64,000 bases of DNA from DATFVJ01 sp035517695 (GCA_035517695.1 DATIYI010000041.1:1-64000), one strand, 5' to 3'; counted from the stretch's first letter, positions 1 through 10,200 are shown. A program made the numbers and translations. The notes: a model not told the origin generated them from the sequence alone.

Positions 1-207
1 GGCCGCACCACCATCGTGATCTCCCACGATCTGCTCACCGTCACCGACGCCCAGCAGATCCTCTACCTCGACCGCGGGCGCGTCACCGAGACCGGCACCC
101 ATACCGAACTGCTCGGCCTCGGCGGCCGCTACGCCGACCTCTACCGCCTGCACCACCCAGCGCAAGCCCCCGAAGCCCGGGAAGTACCGAGCGACGTAGC
201 GATGTGA
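1..207 (+). CDS. ABC exporter ATP-binding protein, C-terminal end (partial)
   Basis: The reading frame is open from the first base and ends at the TGA at 205-207, so only about the last 68 residues are present. The stretch VISHDLLTVTDAQQILYLD carries the H-loop histidine that contacts ATP gamma-phosphate in ABC ATPases. The following DRGRVTETGTHTELLGLGGR is the usual end of type-I exporter (MsbA/LmrA-like) nucleotide-binding domains. In this family the domain is normally fused to a six-helix membrane domain, which would lie outside the window. The substrate cannot be read from this fragment. The tail after YADLYRLH is variable in the family. Confidence 0.85.
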   Translation, partial: GRTTIVISHDLLTVTDAQQILYLDRGRVTETGTHTELLGLGGRYADLYRLHHPAQAPEAREVPSDVAM

Positions 208-1267
208 CATGAGGACCACCTGCGCCAGGGGCGGACCGGCAGCGTCGTACCTCGTCATCTCAGCGAAGCTGCGCGGCGGCGCCCGGCACCCGAGCGGGCG
301 AACGTAGACGGCTTCGCCGGCAAGGAGCCGGAGAAGGCGTCGTCGACCAGACCCTGCAGTCGCCGCGATATTCGCACATCCCTCTGTTGGTGAACGTCGC
401 CGTGGTCCCTCCGGAGCAGCCCAGCTTGACAAGGCGTAGCCGGTGGTCCCGGAACCTGAGCAGCCGGTACCAACTGGTCCGGGTAGCCCGCACATGTGGC
501 CACGCCCGTGCCCTCGCGGTTGGGGTGGATCCCGACGGAGCGCAAGCCGCCGAGCGCGACATGGACCCATCTGCAGGCATCGCGGCCAATCGGAGGTGCA
601 TCACGTCGAAAGTCGCCGGTGTCGAACCAGGGCAGCGTCATCTGAACGGCCCGCAGACTACGGGACGGGAGTACCGCAACTTGTCGGCGGCGCACGGGCT
701 ACGGTGCGACCAAGGTGCGACCAGCCGCGGCGATCTCCGCCATGTCCAGTCGTCCCGCTTGTCAGGCCCCCAGTTCGATCTCGTCGCACTCAAGCCCGGC
801 CTCGGTCTGCGCTTCGGCGTTCTGCTGCCACGCCGCGTACCGACGCGCCGTCCGCACCTCCACGTCGAGCACCTTCTGGGCCTCAGCCTGCGTGAGGCCG
901 TGGCTGCGCAGCTTCCTGTACGCATGCGTGCGCTCCGCTACTTGCGCCATTGAGCGCCACTTGGTAGCATTTCCGGCGGCTCTGCAGAGATGCTGGCGGA
1001 GCGGCTGGCGACGCTGGCGGCCATCAGCGCGTAAGCGGATCTCGGTGCCCAGAGTCGCGGCGGGCTGGTGGCGGGTGAGGGCTTGATCGGTGGCCGTTGC
1101 GCTGTCGCCCCGGGCTCGAGCCAGATCGTCCAGGTAGCTCGCGATGCAATCGGCGTGGAACCGCGGTAGCTAAACGGCAGATGGCCCCCACCCTCGACTG
1201 CGGGCCAGGGCAAGGTGCGGACGAGAAGCACCGCTGGTCGTTCGGCATAAGAGGTCTTAGTTCTTAT
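208..1267. other. Gene-poor stretch
   Basis: About 1 kb between the exporter tail and cobK. The only reading frame with protein-like character is the short minus-strand one at 762-950, listed separately. The other open frames are arginine/proline-rich, as expected for random frames in GC-rich DNA. I see no RNA gene, insertion sequence or clear terminator. It may be decayed sequence. Confidence 0.5.
762..950 (-). CDS. Small protein with helix-turn-helix-like segment
   Basis: A 62-residue frame beginning MAQVAERTHAYRKLRSHG. The middle, LTQAEAQKVLDVEVRTARRY (about residues 20-39), has the spacing of a DNA-binding helix-turn-helix, with an AEAQKVLDV recognition-turn pattern, and the C-terminus is acidic. 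The start lacks a strong ribosome binding site. It could be a genuine small regulator or the N-terminal remnant of a larger HTH protein such as a transposase or integrase. I do not recognise a named family. The gene-poor surroundings favour a remnant. Confidence 0.35.
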   Translation of the reverse strand: MAQVAERTHAYRKLRSHGLTQAEAQKVLDVEVRTARRYAAWQQNAEAQTEAGLECDEIELGA

Positions 1268-2044
1268 TTACGGAACGAGCCGTGGTGCATCATCCGCGTC
1301 AGTGACCTGGCGCAGCAGCCAGCGCACGGCGTCGCCGGGTGACGAGCAGTCAGCAACGTCAGCCAGCGGCGGACGGCGGATCATGACGACCGGTATGCCG
1401 AGCTGTCTCGCGGCTGCGAGCTTGCCGGATGTCAGCGCTCCGCCGCTGTTCTTGGTGACCAGCACGTCGATCCAGTGCTGGGTCATGATCGCGCGCTCCG
1501 TATCAGCATCATAGGGCCCTCGGGCGAGGATGATGTGCCGGGCGGCTGGCAGCGGGCCAGCCGGGGGACTGGCGCAGCGGATCAGGAACCACATCTGGTC
1601 GAGCGCCGCGAAGACCGGCAGCCCCTGTCGGCCAGTGGTGAGAAACGCGCGCCGTCCCGCAGATGGCAGCAGATGCGCGGCGGCCTGCGGCGAGCTGACG
1701 TCATGCCAGTCATCGCCCGGGCCGGCGGTCCACGGCGGCCGGAGGAGACGGAGTAGCGGTGTCTGCGATCTCGCGCATGCGAGGGCGGCGTGTGCGCTGA
1801 TGGCCTGCGCGAATGGGTGGGTGGCATCGATCACGGCCGCGACATGCTGGGCGCGAAGCCAGTCGGCCAGCCCGTCCACCCCGCTGAAGCCCCCGATCCG
1901 CACCTCGCCAGCGGGCAGCGCCAGATCAGCTATCCGGCCGACCAGCGAGGAGATCACGCGCAGGCCCGGTCGTATGGCCAGCCGGGAGGCCAGCTCTCGC
2001 GCCTCTGCGGTCCCGCCGAGGACCAGGATGGTGGTCCGGGTCAC
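1268..2044 (-). CDS. cobK: Precorrin-6A reductase CobK/CbiJ
   Basis: 258 residues, the usual length for the family. CobK reduces precorrin-6A to dihydroprecorrin-6A with NADPH in the aerobic cobalamin pathway. The N-terminus ILVLGGTAEARELASRL is the dinucleotide-binding start typical of the family, and VIDATHPFAQAISAHAA (about residues 92-108) is its signature. Near the C-terminus, DVLVTKNSGGALTSGKLAAA is another conserved CobK block. The start is GTG at 2044, overlapping the cobF stop as GTGA, so translation is probably coupled. It is the last gene of the minus-strand run cobQ-cobF-cobK; no clear terminator is seen downstream. Confidence 0.93.
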   Translation of the reverse strand: MTRTTILVLGGTAEARELASRLAIRPGLRVISSLVGRIADLALPAGEVRIGGFSGVDGLADWLRAQHVAAVIDATHPFAQAISAHAALACARSQTPLLRLLRPPWTAGPGDDWHDVSSPQAAAHLLPSAGRRAFLTTGRQGLPVFAALDQMWFLIRCASPPAGPLPAARHIILARGPYDADTERAIMTQHWIDVLVTKNSGGALTSGKLAAARQLGIPVVMIRRPPLADVADCSSPGDAVRWLLRQVTDADDAPRLVP

Positions 2045-2805
2045 GTGCTATCCGGTCGCCTGAGCAGGTAGGTGTCCATGATCCAGCCATGGCGACGGCG
2101 GGCAGCCGCTCGCGCGGCCGTGATTTCTTCCCCGACCTCGGCAATGCGGCCGGAGATCAGGACCTCGTCCTTGCTGCCGATGTAGGCGCCCCAGTAAATT
2201 TCCAGGTCGCCGTCGCCTACCTCGGTAAACGTGCACCCGGCATCCAGCATCACGACGACGTCGTCGGCGTCGCTGGGAAGGCCCTGCGCGAGCAGCCGGC
2301 CGGTCGTGATGTGCACCGGACGCCCTGTCCGGGTCAGGCTGGTCTTGTGCTGGGCCGCCAGCGCCTGGACGCTGCTGATTCCCGGGATCACCTGTATCTC
2401 GAAGGTGACCGCGCCCCTGGCCAGCACCTCGCCCAGTACGTGCACGGTGCTGTCGTAGATCGCGGGGTCGCCCCAGGCCAGGAACGCGCCGCGACCCTGC
2501 TCGCCGAGCTCGCTGGCTATCAGCCGCTCGTAGATCACCGCGCGCCGCGTGCGCCAGTCATCCACCGCCGGCTCGTAGGCTGCCGTGCCGCGATCACGAT
2601 CGGGGTCGGCCGCAGTTACGATCCGGTAGGACGAGCCGGTGATGTACCGCTCGCATACGGCCCGGCGTAGCTCGGTGAGCTCGGGCGCGGCATCGCCCTT
2701 GTCCGTCATGAATACGACGTCGGCGGCGTTCAGCGTGCTGATCGCCTGCACGGTGATGTGCTCGGGGTTACCGGCTCCGATTCCCACCACGGACACCGTT
2801 CTCAT
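2041..2805 (-). CDS. cobF: Precorrin-6A synthase (deacetylating) CobF
   Basis: 254 residues from the ATG at 2805, chosen because AAGGA sits 9 bases upstream; an in-frame ATG at 2838 would add 11 unlikely residues. CobF is the SAM-dependent C1 methyltransferase that also removes acetate from precorrin-5 in the aerobic (oxygen-dependent) pathway. The start VSVVGIGAGNPEHITVQAI and the glycine-rich loop GDPAIYDSTVHVLGEVLARG are tetrapyrrole-methylase SAM-binding motifs; PGISSVQALAAQH is also conserved. CobF does not occur in the anaerobic pathway, so this organism is inferred to make B12 aerobically. It overlaps cobK by 4 bases. Confidence 0.93.
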   Translation of the reverse strand: MRTVSVVGIGAGNPEHITVQAISTLNAADVVFMTDKGDAAPELTELRRAVCERYITGSSYRIVTAADPDRDRGTAAYEPAVDDWRTRRAVIYERLIASELGEQGRGAFLAWGDPAIYDSTVHVLGEVLARGAVTFEIQVIPGISSVQALAAQHKTSLTRTGRPVHITTGRLLAQGLPSDADDVVVMLDAGCTFTEVGDGDLEIYWGAYIGSKDEVLISGRIAEVGEEITAARAAARRRHGWIMDTYLLRRPDST

Positions 2806-2933
2806 CAGCGTGCGTCCTTCCTGCGATCCGGCGTGCATCGCGCAGCCGTTCGTGCGCAGCCAGTCAAGACATGCCGCCCGTCCTCGCCGATTCCGGCGAC
2901 GGTCGCGGGCCCGGCACGGAGACGCTCACCCAC

Positions 2934-4460
2934 TCATATGCGCCTGGTGCCGGATGCCCTGCTCACGTGGAGGCTGGGCAGGCCGTCAGGCATCCCGTCG
3001 CTTATTAGCTGGCGGACCAAGGTCGTATTGAGTCCTTCGGCGACCAGGTCGCCCAGCGCATCGAGCCAGTTGTCGCGCACCTGCGCGAAGCACACCTCCG
3101 CAGGAGCCCACCGGCGTCCCGCCTGACTTGCGACCTGGGCCAGGTAAGCCCGCCGGAAGGCGTCGTTCTCGAATATCCCGTGCCAGGACGTACCGCTGGC
3201 CGGTCCGGCCACGCACCCTTCTCCAGAGCCGTCCTGGACAATGATCAGCGGCTCCCCGCCGTCCGCCCGGACCTGGCCGTGCCGGATCTCGTAGCCGTGC
3301 ACGGGCATCCCGCGCACGCTACCGGAGGACTGCCGCAGCGTCTTACTGGGGATGAACTGGGTCGTGACCGGCAGCAAGCCAAGTCCCGGTACCTCGGCAA
3401 GGTCACTTTCCACTCCGTCGGCGATGCGGCTGCCGAGCATCTGATAGCCCCCGCAGATGCCGATGACGGGCAGCCCCCGCATGGCCCGCCGGCGCACCGC
3501 CTCGGCCAGTCCGCGGTTACGCAGCCACTGCAGATCGTGCACCGTGGCGCGGGTGCCCGGCAGGATGACCAGATCCGCGTCGGCGAGGTCATCCGGCCGC
3601 GTCGCCAGGCGCACCAGCACGCCCGGCTCGCAGGCCAGCGGATCGACGTCGGTGTAGTTCGACAGCCGCGGGAAGCGGATCACGGCGACCCGCAGCGCCT
3701 GGTCCGCCGGGTCGCGCATGGCCCACGGCTGGCCGTGTTCCAGCCGCACGCTGTCCTCGCCATCGGGCCAGGCACCGGGCAGCCAGGACAGGACTCCGGC
3801 GCATGGCCGGCCGGTCAGCTCGGACAGCCAGTCAAGGCCGGGCTTCAGGATGCCGCGGTCGCCGCGGAACTTGTTGATCACGTAACCGGCGATGTGCCGC
3901 TGGTCGGCGGGATCAAGCAGGGCCAGGGTGCCCAGCAGCGACGCGAACACGCCGCCCCGGTCGATGTCGCCGACGATCAGGACCGGAAGATCCGCAGCCC
4001 GCGCCAGCCCCATATTTGTGATGTCCCCGGCTCGCAGGTTGATCTCGGCCGGGCTGCCAGCACCCTCGCAGATGACGACGTCACAGCGGGCACGCAACGT
4101 GGCCAGGCTATCCAGGACGACATCCAGCAGCTCCCGTTTGAGCTGCTGGTAAGTGCGCGCGTCCGCGTCGCGCCAGGGCTTGCCGAGCACGATCACCTGG
4201 GACCGCTGGTCGCTGGCCGGCTTCAGCAGGACCGGGTTCATCAGGTGAGTAGGGGCGATCCGGGCCGCTGCCGCCTGCATGGCCTGGGCTCGGCCGATCT
4301 CCGCGCCCTCGGCCGTGACCATGCTGTTAAGCGCCATGTTCTGCGCCTTGAACGGAGCGACCCGCACACCCTCACGCGCCAGCCACCGGCACAGCCCGGC
4401 CGTGACCGCTGTCTTGCCCACATCACTATGCGTGCCGGCAACCAGCAGCGCCCCCCTCAC
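2934..4460 (-). CDS. cobQ: Cobyric acid synthase CobQ
   Basis: 508 residues from the GTG at 4460, which has GGAG 6 bases upstream; an ATG at 4595 would add a 45-residue tail not typical of the family. CobQ amidates the b, d, e and g side chains of adenosylcobyrinic diamide using glutamine and ATP. The N-terminal synthetase domain has the P-loop GTHSDVGKTAVTAGL and KAQNMALNS, both diagnostic. The C-terminal glutaminase domain has the nucleophile cysteine in PVIGICGGYQMLG and the catalytic histidine in GTSWHGIFEND. It lies 128 bases upstream of cobF on the same strand. Confidence 0.95.
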   Translation of the reverse strand: MRGALLVAGTHSDVGKTAVTAGLCRWLAREGVRVAPFKAQNMALNSMVTAEGAEIGRAQAMQAAAARIAPTHLMNPVLLKPASDQRSQVIVLGKPWRDADARTYQQLKRELLDVVLDSLATLRARCDVVICEGAGSPAEINLRAGDITNMGLARAADLPVLIVGDIDRGGVFASLLGTLALLDPADQRHIAGYVINKFRGDRGILKPGLDWLSELTGRPCAGVLSWLPGAWPDGEDSVRLEHGQPWAMRDPADQALRVAVIRFPRLSNYTDVDPLACEPGVLVRLATRPDDLADADLVILPGTRATVHDLQWLRNRGLAEAVRRRAMRGLPVIGICGGYQMLGSRIADGVESDLAEVPGLGLLPVTTQFIPSKTLRQSSGSVRGMPVHGYEIRHGQVRADGGEPLIIVQDGSGEGCVAGPASGTSWHGIFENDAFRRAYLAQVASQAGRRWAPAEVCFAQVRDNWLDALGDLVAEGLNTTLVRQLISDGMPDGLPSLHVSRASGTRRI

Positions 4461-4775
4461 CTGCAGCTCCGTTCCGCCGGCGGCTTGAGTCGAGTCAGGA
4501 ACCGTCGGCAGGCAGGCCGAAGGCGCTGGAAAACCGCTCTCAAGGCCTTCGCCATCACCTTCGGCGACGGGTTCCCGGCCGCCGAGACCTACCAACCCAA
4601 ACCGCTGGAAACACCGTTAGTGAGGTAGACCACCTCCCATCATAACGGCCAGCTGTATGGAAGGCCTTGCCGCCATCGATGCTGGGTGATCAGTCGCCAT
4701 GGCCCTCGCATTGTGATGGTGACCGACCCGTCGTCCTCGGTGAGAGCAGATGGCGCTCGTCTCCATCGCGTTCGG

Positions 4776-5585
4776 TCAGCCGCGGAGGGCGGCCTGCCAC
4801 TGCTGGCGCCGGATATGCTCCGGCGTCAACACGCAGTCACCGCATGTCCCGCCGCCCGGCACCCGGTAGTACAGGCAGCAGCTGCGGCGGACCAGGAAAC
4901 GCCTCGGCTGCGAGGCGTCCGGCTGCACGAGTTCCCCGGTGCCCCGCAGCGGTCCGAGAGCGAGGACCCTGGCCGTCAGCTGGCCGGCGGTTTCCGCCCG
5001 GTCCGGAAAGCTCTTGGCCAGCATCCCGGCGGCGCCCGCCAGCGCGGACGCGATGTTGCCCCGCAGCACCAGCGGTGAGAGCCGGAACAATGCCTGGAAA
5101 GCACCGGCTACCGGATCGGCCATGCCCTGCACGCAGCCCTCCGACAGCAGCGCGGCAGCGTCGTCGAGCTGACGGCCGGCCGCCGCGTCGCCGATCTCCC
5201 GCCCGGTGACCGGGCCGGCCGCCAGCGGCACCGGGCCGCCGTCAACCGGGCGCCACCACAGGTTGTCCAGGGTCAGGTAGGGGACCATGCCGCCGAGCAC
5301 CGCCGCGCCCAGCGACGGTGACACCAGACGTGAGGCCAGCCCCAGGAACACGATCGAGGCGGCGACCCGCTCGGTCACCTCCGCAGGCGCGATGCCGGCC
5401 CGGCCGGCGATGACGGCACGGGCGTGAGTCACCCGGTCGGCCAGCACCGCCGGATCAGATACCAGCAGGCTCGCCTGCCGCCAGCCCGCGTCCTCGGCCC
5501 AGGGCTCGAGAGCGAAGTACGGCCCGGCGCCGGCGACCGCGGCAAGCGCCTCAGCCGCATCCACGTCCGCCGCCAGTCCCCGCAT
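4776..5585 (-). CDS. FhuF-like (2Fe-2S) ferric reductase-type protein
   Basis: 269 residues from the ATG at 5585, which has GGGGTGA 5 bases upstream; TTG 5609 is an alternative. The C-terminus has the pattern C-C-x10-C-x2-C (about residues 236, 237, 248, 251; RRSCCLYYRVPGGG then CGDC). This is the unusual 2Fe-2S site of the FhuF family, which reduces iron held in siderophores. The N-terminal three quarters is alanine-rich with no other motif I can name. It sits upstream of cobQ on the same strand. Whether it works on ferric siderophores or supports corrinoid metabolism here cannot be decided from sequence. Confidence 0.8.
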   Translation of the reverse strand: MRGLAADVDAAEALAAVAGAGPYFALEPWAEDAGWRQASLLVSDPAVLADRVTHARAVIAGRAGIAPAEVTERVAASIVFLGLASRLVSPSLGAAVLGGMVPYLTLDNLWWRPVDGGPVPLAAGPVTGREIGDAAAGRQLDDAAALLSEGCVQGMADPVAGAFQALFRLSPLVLRGNIASALAGAAGMLAKSFPDRAETAGQLTARVLALGPLRGTGELVQPDASQPRRFLVRRSCCLYYRVPGGGTCGDCVLTPEHIRRQQWQAALRG

Positions 5586-5639
5586 GAAAGTCACCCCGGT
5601 TCCAGTCAAGGTTAGCCGTCACGCAGCTTGCGGATAGAG

Positions 5640-5760
5640 TCGGGTTTGTGCTGGTCCGGCCGTTCACCCCAGGGTGGCTGTCGTAAGAGGGGAACCTGGT
5701 GTGAATCCGGGGGTCGGCAACGGTAAGCGGGAACGGACGCATCAGCAGGGTGGCCGGCGC
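5640..5760 (+). promoter_or_regulatory. Cobalamin riboswitch, 5' half (truncated)
   Basis: The core at 5687-5738 matches the B12-aptamer consensus: GAGGGGAACCTGGTGTGAAT, then CCGG, then GGCAACGGTAAGCGGG. It closely resembles the actinobacterial metE-type element as I remember it. The downstream conserved part (the GCCAC box and the AGCCAGGAGACCTGCC-type closing strand) is not found. At 5742 the sequence becomes the 3' end of the minus-strand BtuF-like gene. No plus-strand gene follows; any transcript would be antisense to that gene. It is probably a relic cut by a rearrangement, or a cis-antisense control element. Confidence 0.7.
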
Positions 5761-6584
5761 TGGCTGCAACGGCCCTGCGTACCGATTCGATCCCCGGTCG
5801 AGGAGCGGTCCTGAGTGCGGATCGCGGCCTGGATGCATGCGATCAGCTCGCCGCGGGCGGCAGTCAGCGAGGGGCCGTACCAGGTCAGGCTCCGGCCGGG
5901 GACGAGCGCTACCGCGATGCCGGGGAAGGCCTCGGGCCCGTCGCTGGCGGTGAAGGGGTAGGGCTCGTCGGGCAGCACCGCCAGCTCGGCTCCGGCGGCC
6001 ATGAGGCTCGTGAGCTCGTGCCTGGGGTAACGATTTGTGGAGTCGGCGAACACGTGCACGAGGCCTAGCCGCGTGAGTATGTCTCCGGTGAAGGTGCGGG
6101 CTCCGACGACCATCCAGGGTTCTCGCCAGATAGGGACGACCGTTCGCAGGGCCGGGAGTGCGGGCGGTCCGGACCACTGACTGGCCGCGGAGCGTATCCA
6201 TTCGGGTTCGGGGACGGACAGGACGTCGGTGAACAGGCGGCGCAGCGAGCGCAGGGCTGCCTCGACCGTCTCGATCTCGGTGACCCACACGGGGATCCCA
6301 GCCGCCCGCAGGTGCTCGACGTCGTGCCGGCGGTTCTCCTCGCGGTTGGCGACGACAAGATCAGGGCGCAGCGCGGTGATCGCGGCGCGGTTGGGGTTCT
6401 TCGTGCCGCGGACCCGCGGGACGTCGAGGCCGGCGGGGTGGGTGCACCAGTCGGTGGCGCCTGCCAGCCGGCCGGGGACGGTGACGGCGAGGGCTTCGGT
6501 CAGCGACGGGACCAGCGAGACGATACGCTGCGGGGGCCTGGTCAGGCTGAGGGGATGCCCGAGGTCATCGCGCAACGTCGGCAT
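5742..6584 (-). CDS. Cobalamin/metal-chelate binding protein, BtuF-like (helical backbone metal receptor)
   Basis: 280 residues. PQRIVSLVPSLTEALAV near residue 20, DWCTHPAGLDVPRVRGTKNP and ALRPDLVVANREENRRHDVE are typical of the periplasmic-binding fold used for vitamin B12 and ferric siderophores. There is no signal peptide or lipobox, so it is probably cytoplasmic, as in a known group of leaderless BtuF-like proteins often annotated as cobalamin-binding. The last 25 or so residues (from about RTQDRSSTGD) are low complexity and run into the truncated riboswitch, so the tail may not be ancestral. It lies 21 bases after the MarR gene and is probably co-transcribed with it. Confidence 0.8.
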   Translation of the reverse strand: MPTLRDDLGHPLSLTRPPQRIVSLVPSLTEALAVTVPGRLAGATDWCTHPAGLDVPRVRGTKNPNRAAITALRPDLVVANREENRRHDVEHLRAAGIPVWVTEIETVEAALRSLRRLFTDVLSVPEPEWIRSAASQWSGPPALPALRTVVPIWREPWMVVGARTFTGDILTRLGLVHVFADSTNRYPRHELTSLMAAGAELAVLPDEPYPFTASDGPEAFPGIAVALVPGRSLTWYGPSLTAARGELIACIQAAIRTQDRSSTGDRIGTQGRCSQRRPPC

Positions 6585-6605
6585 AGCGCCCTTTCGATGT
6601 GGATG

Positions 6606-7112
6606 TCAGGCGAAGTCGCCCGCCTCGCGGCGGAGGTCGCGGATCACCGAGAACAGCGTCCTGAGCAGCTGCGGCGGGAGCCCGAGTTGGGTGAACAAGG
6701 CCGCGTTGATGTGCTTGGTGGCCTCTGCGGCCAGCGCGCGGCCCTGCTCGGTGATCTGGATAAGTACCGCCCGGCCGTCGCTGGGATGCGGCTCGCGGCT
6801 GACAAGCCCGGCTTTCTCGAGCCTGCTCACGGCGTTGGTGATGCTGGTCGGGTGTACCTGGAGCAGAGTGCCGGCCTGGGCCATCGGCAGGGTGCCGCGC
6901 CGTGTGAAGGACAGCAGGGTGAGTAGTTCGTAGCGGGCGAAGCTCAGCCCGAGCGGTCGCAGCACGGCCTCAGCTCGCGCGAGCATGATCGCCTGGGCGC
7001 GCATCACGGATGTGACGGCGGCCATGCCGTCCGCGGCGTCGGCCCAGCCGTGAGCCCGCCACTGCCGGGCGGCCTCCTCGATGGGATCAAACGTCAGCGG
7101 AGCGGTCGTCAC
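6606..7112 (-). CDS. MarR family transcriptional regulator
   Basis: 168 residues with a GTG start at 7112. The winged helix is clear: LSFARYELLTLLSFTRRG, then LLQVHPTSITNAVSRLEKAG (recognition helix, about residues 86-105), then the wing REPHPSDGRAVLIQITEQGR. MarR dimers usually repress nearby genes and release DNA on binding a small ligand. It precedes the BtuF-like gene by 21 bases on the same strand and follows the mutase gene icmF, so regulation of either is plausible. The ligand is unknown. Confidence 0.9.
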   Translation of the reverse strand: MTTAPLTFDPIEEAARQWRAHGWADAADGMAAVTSVMRAQAIMLARAEAVLRPLGLSFARYELLTLLSFTRRGTLPMAQAGTLLQVHPTSITNAVSRLEKAGLVSREPHPSDGRAVLIQITEQGRALAAEATKHINAALFTQLGLPPQLLRTLFSVIRDLRREAGDFA

Positions 7113-7225
7113 AGCCTGTCCCCCTCACATTCCGGTGCTTTAAGCCTACTGTGGCAGGCCGATAGCCCCTGTGGCCGTGATCCGCCGGGCAGCCGCGCTT
7201 CGATGCATGGCTGGCGGGAGTCCGC

Positions 7226-10200
7226 TCACACGTTGCGCCTGTACTCGCCTCCCGCTTCGAAGAAAGCGTCGCTGATCTGCCCGAGCGAGCAGTACCGGAC
7301 GGCATCCATCAGGGCGGCGAAGACATTGCCTCCGCTGATGGCGGCGCCCTGCAGCCGGGCGATCGCCTCCGGCGCGGTGCCTGCGTGCCGGGCATGGAAG
7401 TCGGCGAGCCGCTTGAGCTGGGACTGCTTTTCCGCGTCGGTGGCGCGGGCGAGTTCCACCGGTCCGGCCGGAGTTTCGCCGCGGTGCGGGTCGAGGAAGG
7501 TGTTGACACCGACGATGGGCAGGCTGCCGTCGTGCTTGCGCTGCTCGTAGCGCATCGACTCGTCCTGGATCCGCCCGCGCTGGTAGCCGGTCTCCATGGC
7601 GCCCAAGACGCCGCCGCGTTCAGCCAGGCGGTCGAACTCCGCCAGCACGGCTTCCTCGACCAGGTCGGTGAGCTGCTCGATGATGTACGAGCCCTGCAGC
7701 GGGTTCTCGTTGCCGGCCAGGCCCCATTCCTTGTCGATGATCATCTGGATGGCGAGCGCCCGGCGGACCGAATGCTCGCTGGGGGTCGTGACCGCCTCGT
7801 CGAAGGCGTTGGTGTGCAGGCTGTTGCAGTTGTCGTAGATGGCGCACAGGGCCTGCAGCGTGGTGCGGATGTCGTTGAAGTCCATTTCCTGAGCGTGCAG
7901 CGACCGGCCGGAGGTCTGCACGTGGTACTTCAGCTTCTGCGCCCGCTCTCCCGCACCGTATCGTTCCTTCATCGCCACGGCCCAGATCCGCCGCGCGACC
8001 CGGCCGATGACGGAATACTCCGCGTCCAGGCCGTTGGAGAAGAAGAACGACAGGTTGGGGGCGAAGTCGTCAATGTCCATGCCGCGGGCAAGGTAGGCCT
8101 CGACGTAGGTGAAGCCGTTAGCGAGCGTGAACGCCAGCTGGCTGATCGGATTGGCCCCCGCCTCGGCGATGTGGTAACCGGAGATCGATACCGAGTAGAA
8201 GTTCAGCACCTGGTGGTCGATGAAGTACTGCTGGATGTCGCCCATGCACCGCAACGCGAAATCGGTGGAGAAAATGCAGGTGTTCTGGCCCTGGTCCTCC
8301 TTGAGGATGTCGGCCTGCACGGTGCCGCGGACATTGCTCAGGACCCAGGCCCGCATCTCCTGCGCTTCCGCCTCGCCGGGCTCGCGGCCGTGCTCGTCGC
8401 GGAAGGCATCGAGCCGTTGGTCGATGGCGGTGTTCAGGAACATCGCGAGAATGGCCGGGGCCGGGCCGTTGATCGTCATCGACACCGAGGTCGTCGGTGC
8501 GCACAGGTCGAACCCGGAATACATGACCTTCATGTCCTCGACCGTGGCGATCGACACTCCGGACGTTCCCACTTTGCCGTAGATGTCCGGACGCAGGTCG
8601 GGATCGCGGCCGTAGAGTGTCACCGAGTCGAACGCTGTCGACAGCCGGGTCGTGTCACCGCCGCGCGACAAAAGCTGGAAGCGCCGGTTGGTGCGGAACG
8701 CGTCACCCTCGCCGGCGAACATCCGGGCCGGCGCCTCACCTTCACGCTTGAACGGGAACACCCCCGCGGTGAACGGGAAGAAGCCGGGAAGGTTTTCCGA
8801 GCGCAGGAACCGCAGCAGCTCCGCGTCATCCTGGGTGCGTGGCAGCGCAACCCGGGGCACCCTGGACCCGGACAGCGTGCTCCTGGTCAGCGGGGTGCGG
8901 AGCTCCCTGCCGCGTACGGTGTAAACGAACTCGTCGCCGGCGTAATCCTCCACCCGGGCCGGCCACTGCCCGAGCAGATCGCGGACCTCAGGCAGCAGCT
9001 CGTTTTCGGCGGCGCCGAGCAGCTTGCGGACTTGCTCGGCTCCCTCGTCCACGCCGAGCAGATCGGCCGCGGTGCTCAGGTGCTGGCGGCGGCGGGCGAT
9101 CTCGGCCTGGGCCCGCGTCAGCTTATGGTAGCCGCGCACGGCGTCGGCGATCTCCGCGAGGTACCGGCTGCGGGCGGAGGGGACGACGCTGCGCAGCGCG
9201 GTCGAGGCCTTGACGTCGACCCGCGGGAGCACGCCCTCGCCGGCGGGCAGTCCCTGGTCGGCCAGCAGGGTCTTCAGGTGCTGGTAAAGCGCGCTTACTC
9301 CGTCGTCGTTGAACCGCGCGGCGTTGGTGCCGAACACGGGCATGTCCTCCCAGCGGACCCCGAATGCCTCGCGGTTGCGGACCAGCTGGCGGGCGACATC
9401 GCGGCGGGCGTCTTCCGCGCCGCGACGTTCGAACTTGTTGACGGCCACGACATCGGCGAAGTCGAGCATGTCGATCTTCTCCAACTGGGAGGCGGCGCCG
9501 AATTCCGGCGTCATGACATACAGCGAGGTGTCGCTGAATGGGACGATCGCCGCGTCACCCTGCCCGATGCCCGGCGTCTCGACAATGACCAGGTCGAACC
9601 CCGCCGCCTTCACCGCCATCAGGATGTCGCCGAGCCGCTCCGGCAGCTGCGCGCCGGCTGACCGGGTGGCCATCGACCGGAAGAACGTCCGATTCCGGTC
9701 CCCGCTGTCAAGGGCGTTCATCCGGATCCGGTCGCCCAGCAGGGCGCCGCCGCCGCGGCGGCGGGTCGGGTCGATCGCAAGCACCGCGATGCGCAGCTTG
9801 TCCTCGAAGTCCAGGCGAAAGCGCCGCAGCAGCTCGTCGGTCAGCGACGACTTACCGGACCCACCGGTCCCCGTGATGCCGAGCACGGGCACCGGCCGGG
9901 CTGGCAGCGCCTCCCGGACACCCTGCGCCAGGTTGACGGACCGTCCGGCCTCGAGCACGGTGATCGCGCGCGCCAGCGGAGTAGAACTGCCGCTGAGCAC
10001 GGCGTCCAGGCTCGGCTCATCCGCGCATAGGTCAACGTCGCACGCCGCGATCAGCTTGTTGATCATGCGGGGGAGGCCCAGCCGCTGCCCGTCCTCCGGC
10101 GCAAAGATCGTTACTCTGCGGTCGGCCAGCAGGGCGATCTCTTCGGGCACGATAACGCCGCCGCCTCCCCCGTACACCTTGATGTGACCCGCCCCGAGCT

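Noticed and set aside
3180..4628. Long plus-strand open frame of about 480 codons
   Set aside because: It is the antisense of cobQ, rich in arginine, glutamine and histidine, and has no motif. Open antisense frames are expected in GC-rich DNA.
7385..9661. Very long plus-strand open frame (about 750 codons)
   Set aside because: It lies wholly opposite the icmF coding sequence, whose domains and motifs are intact. The frame has no recognisable fold.
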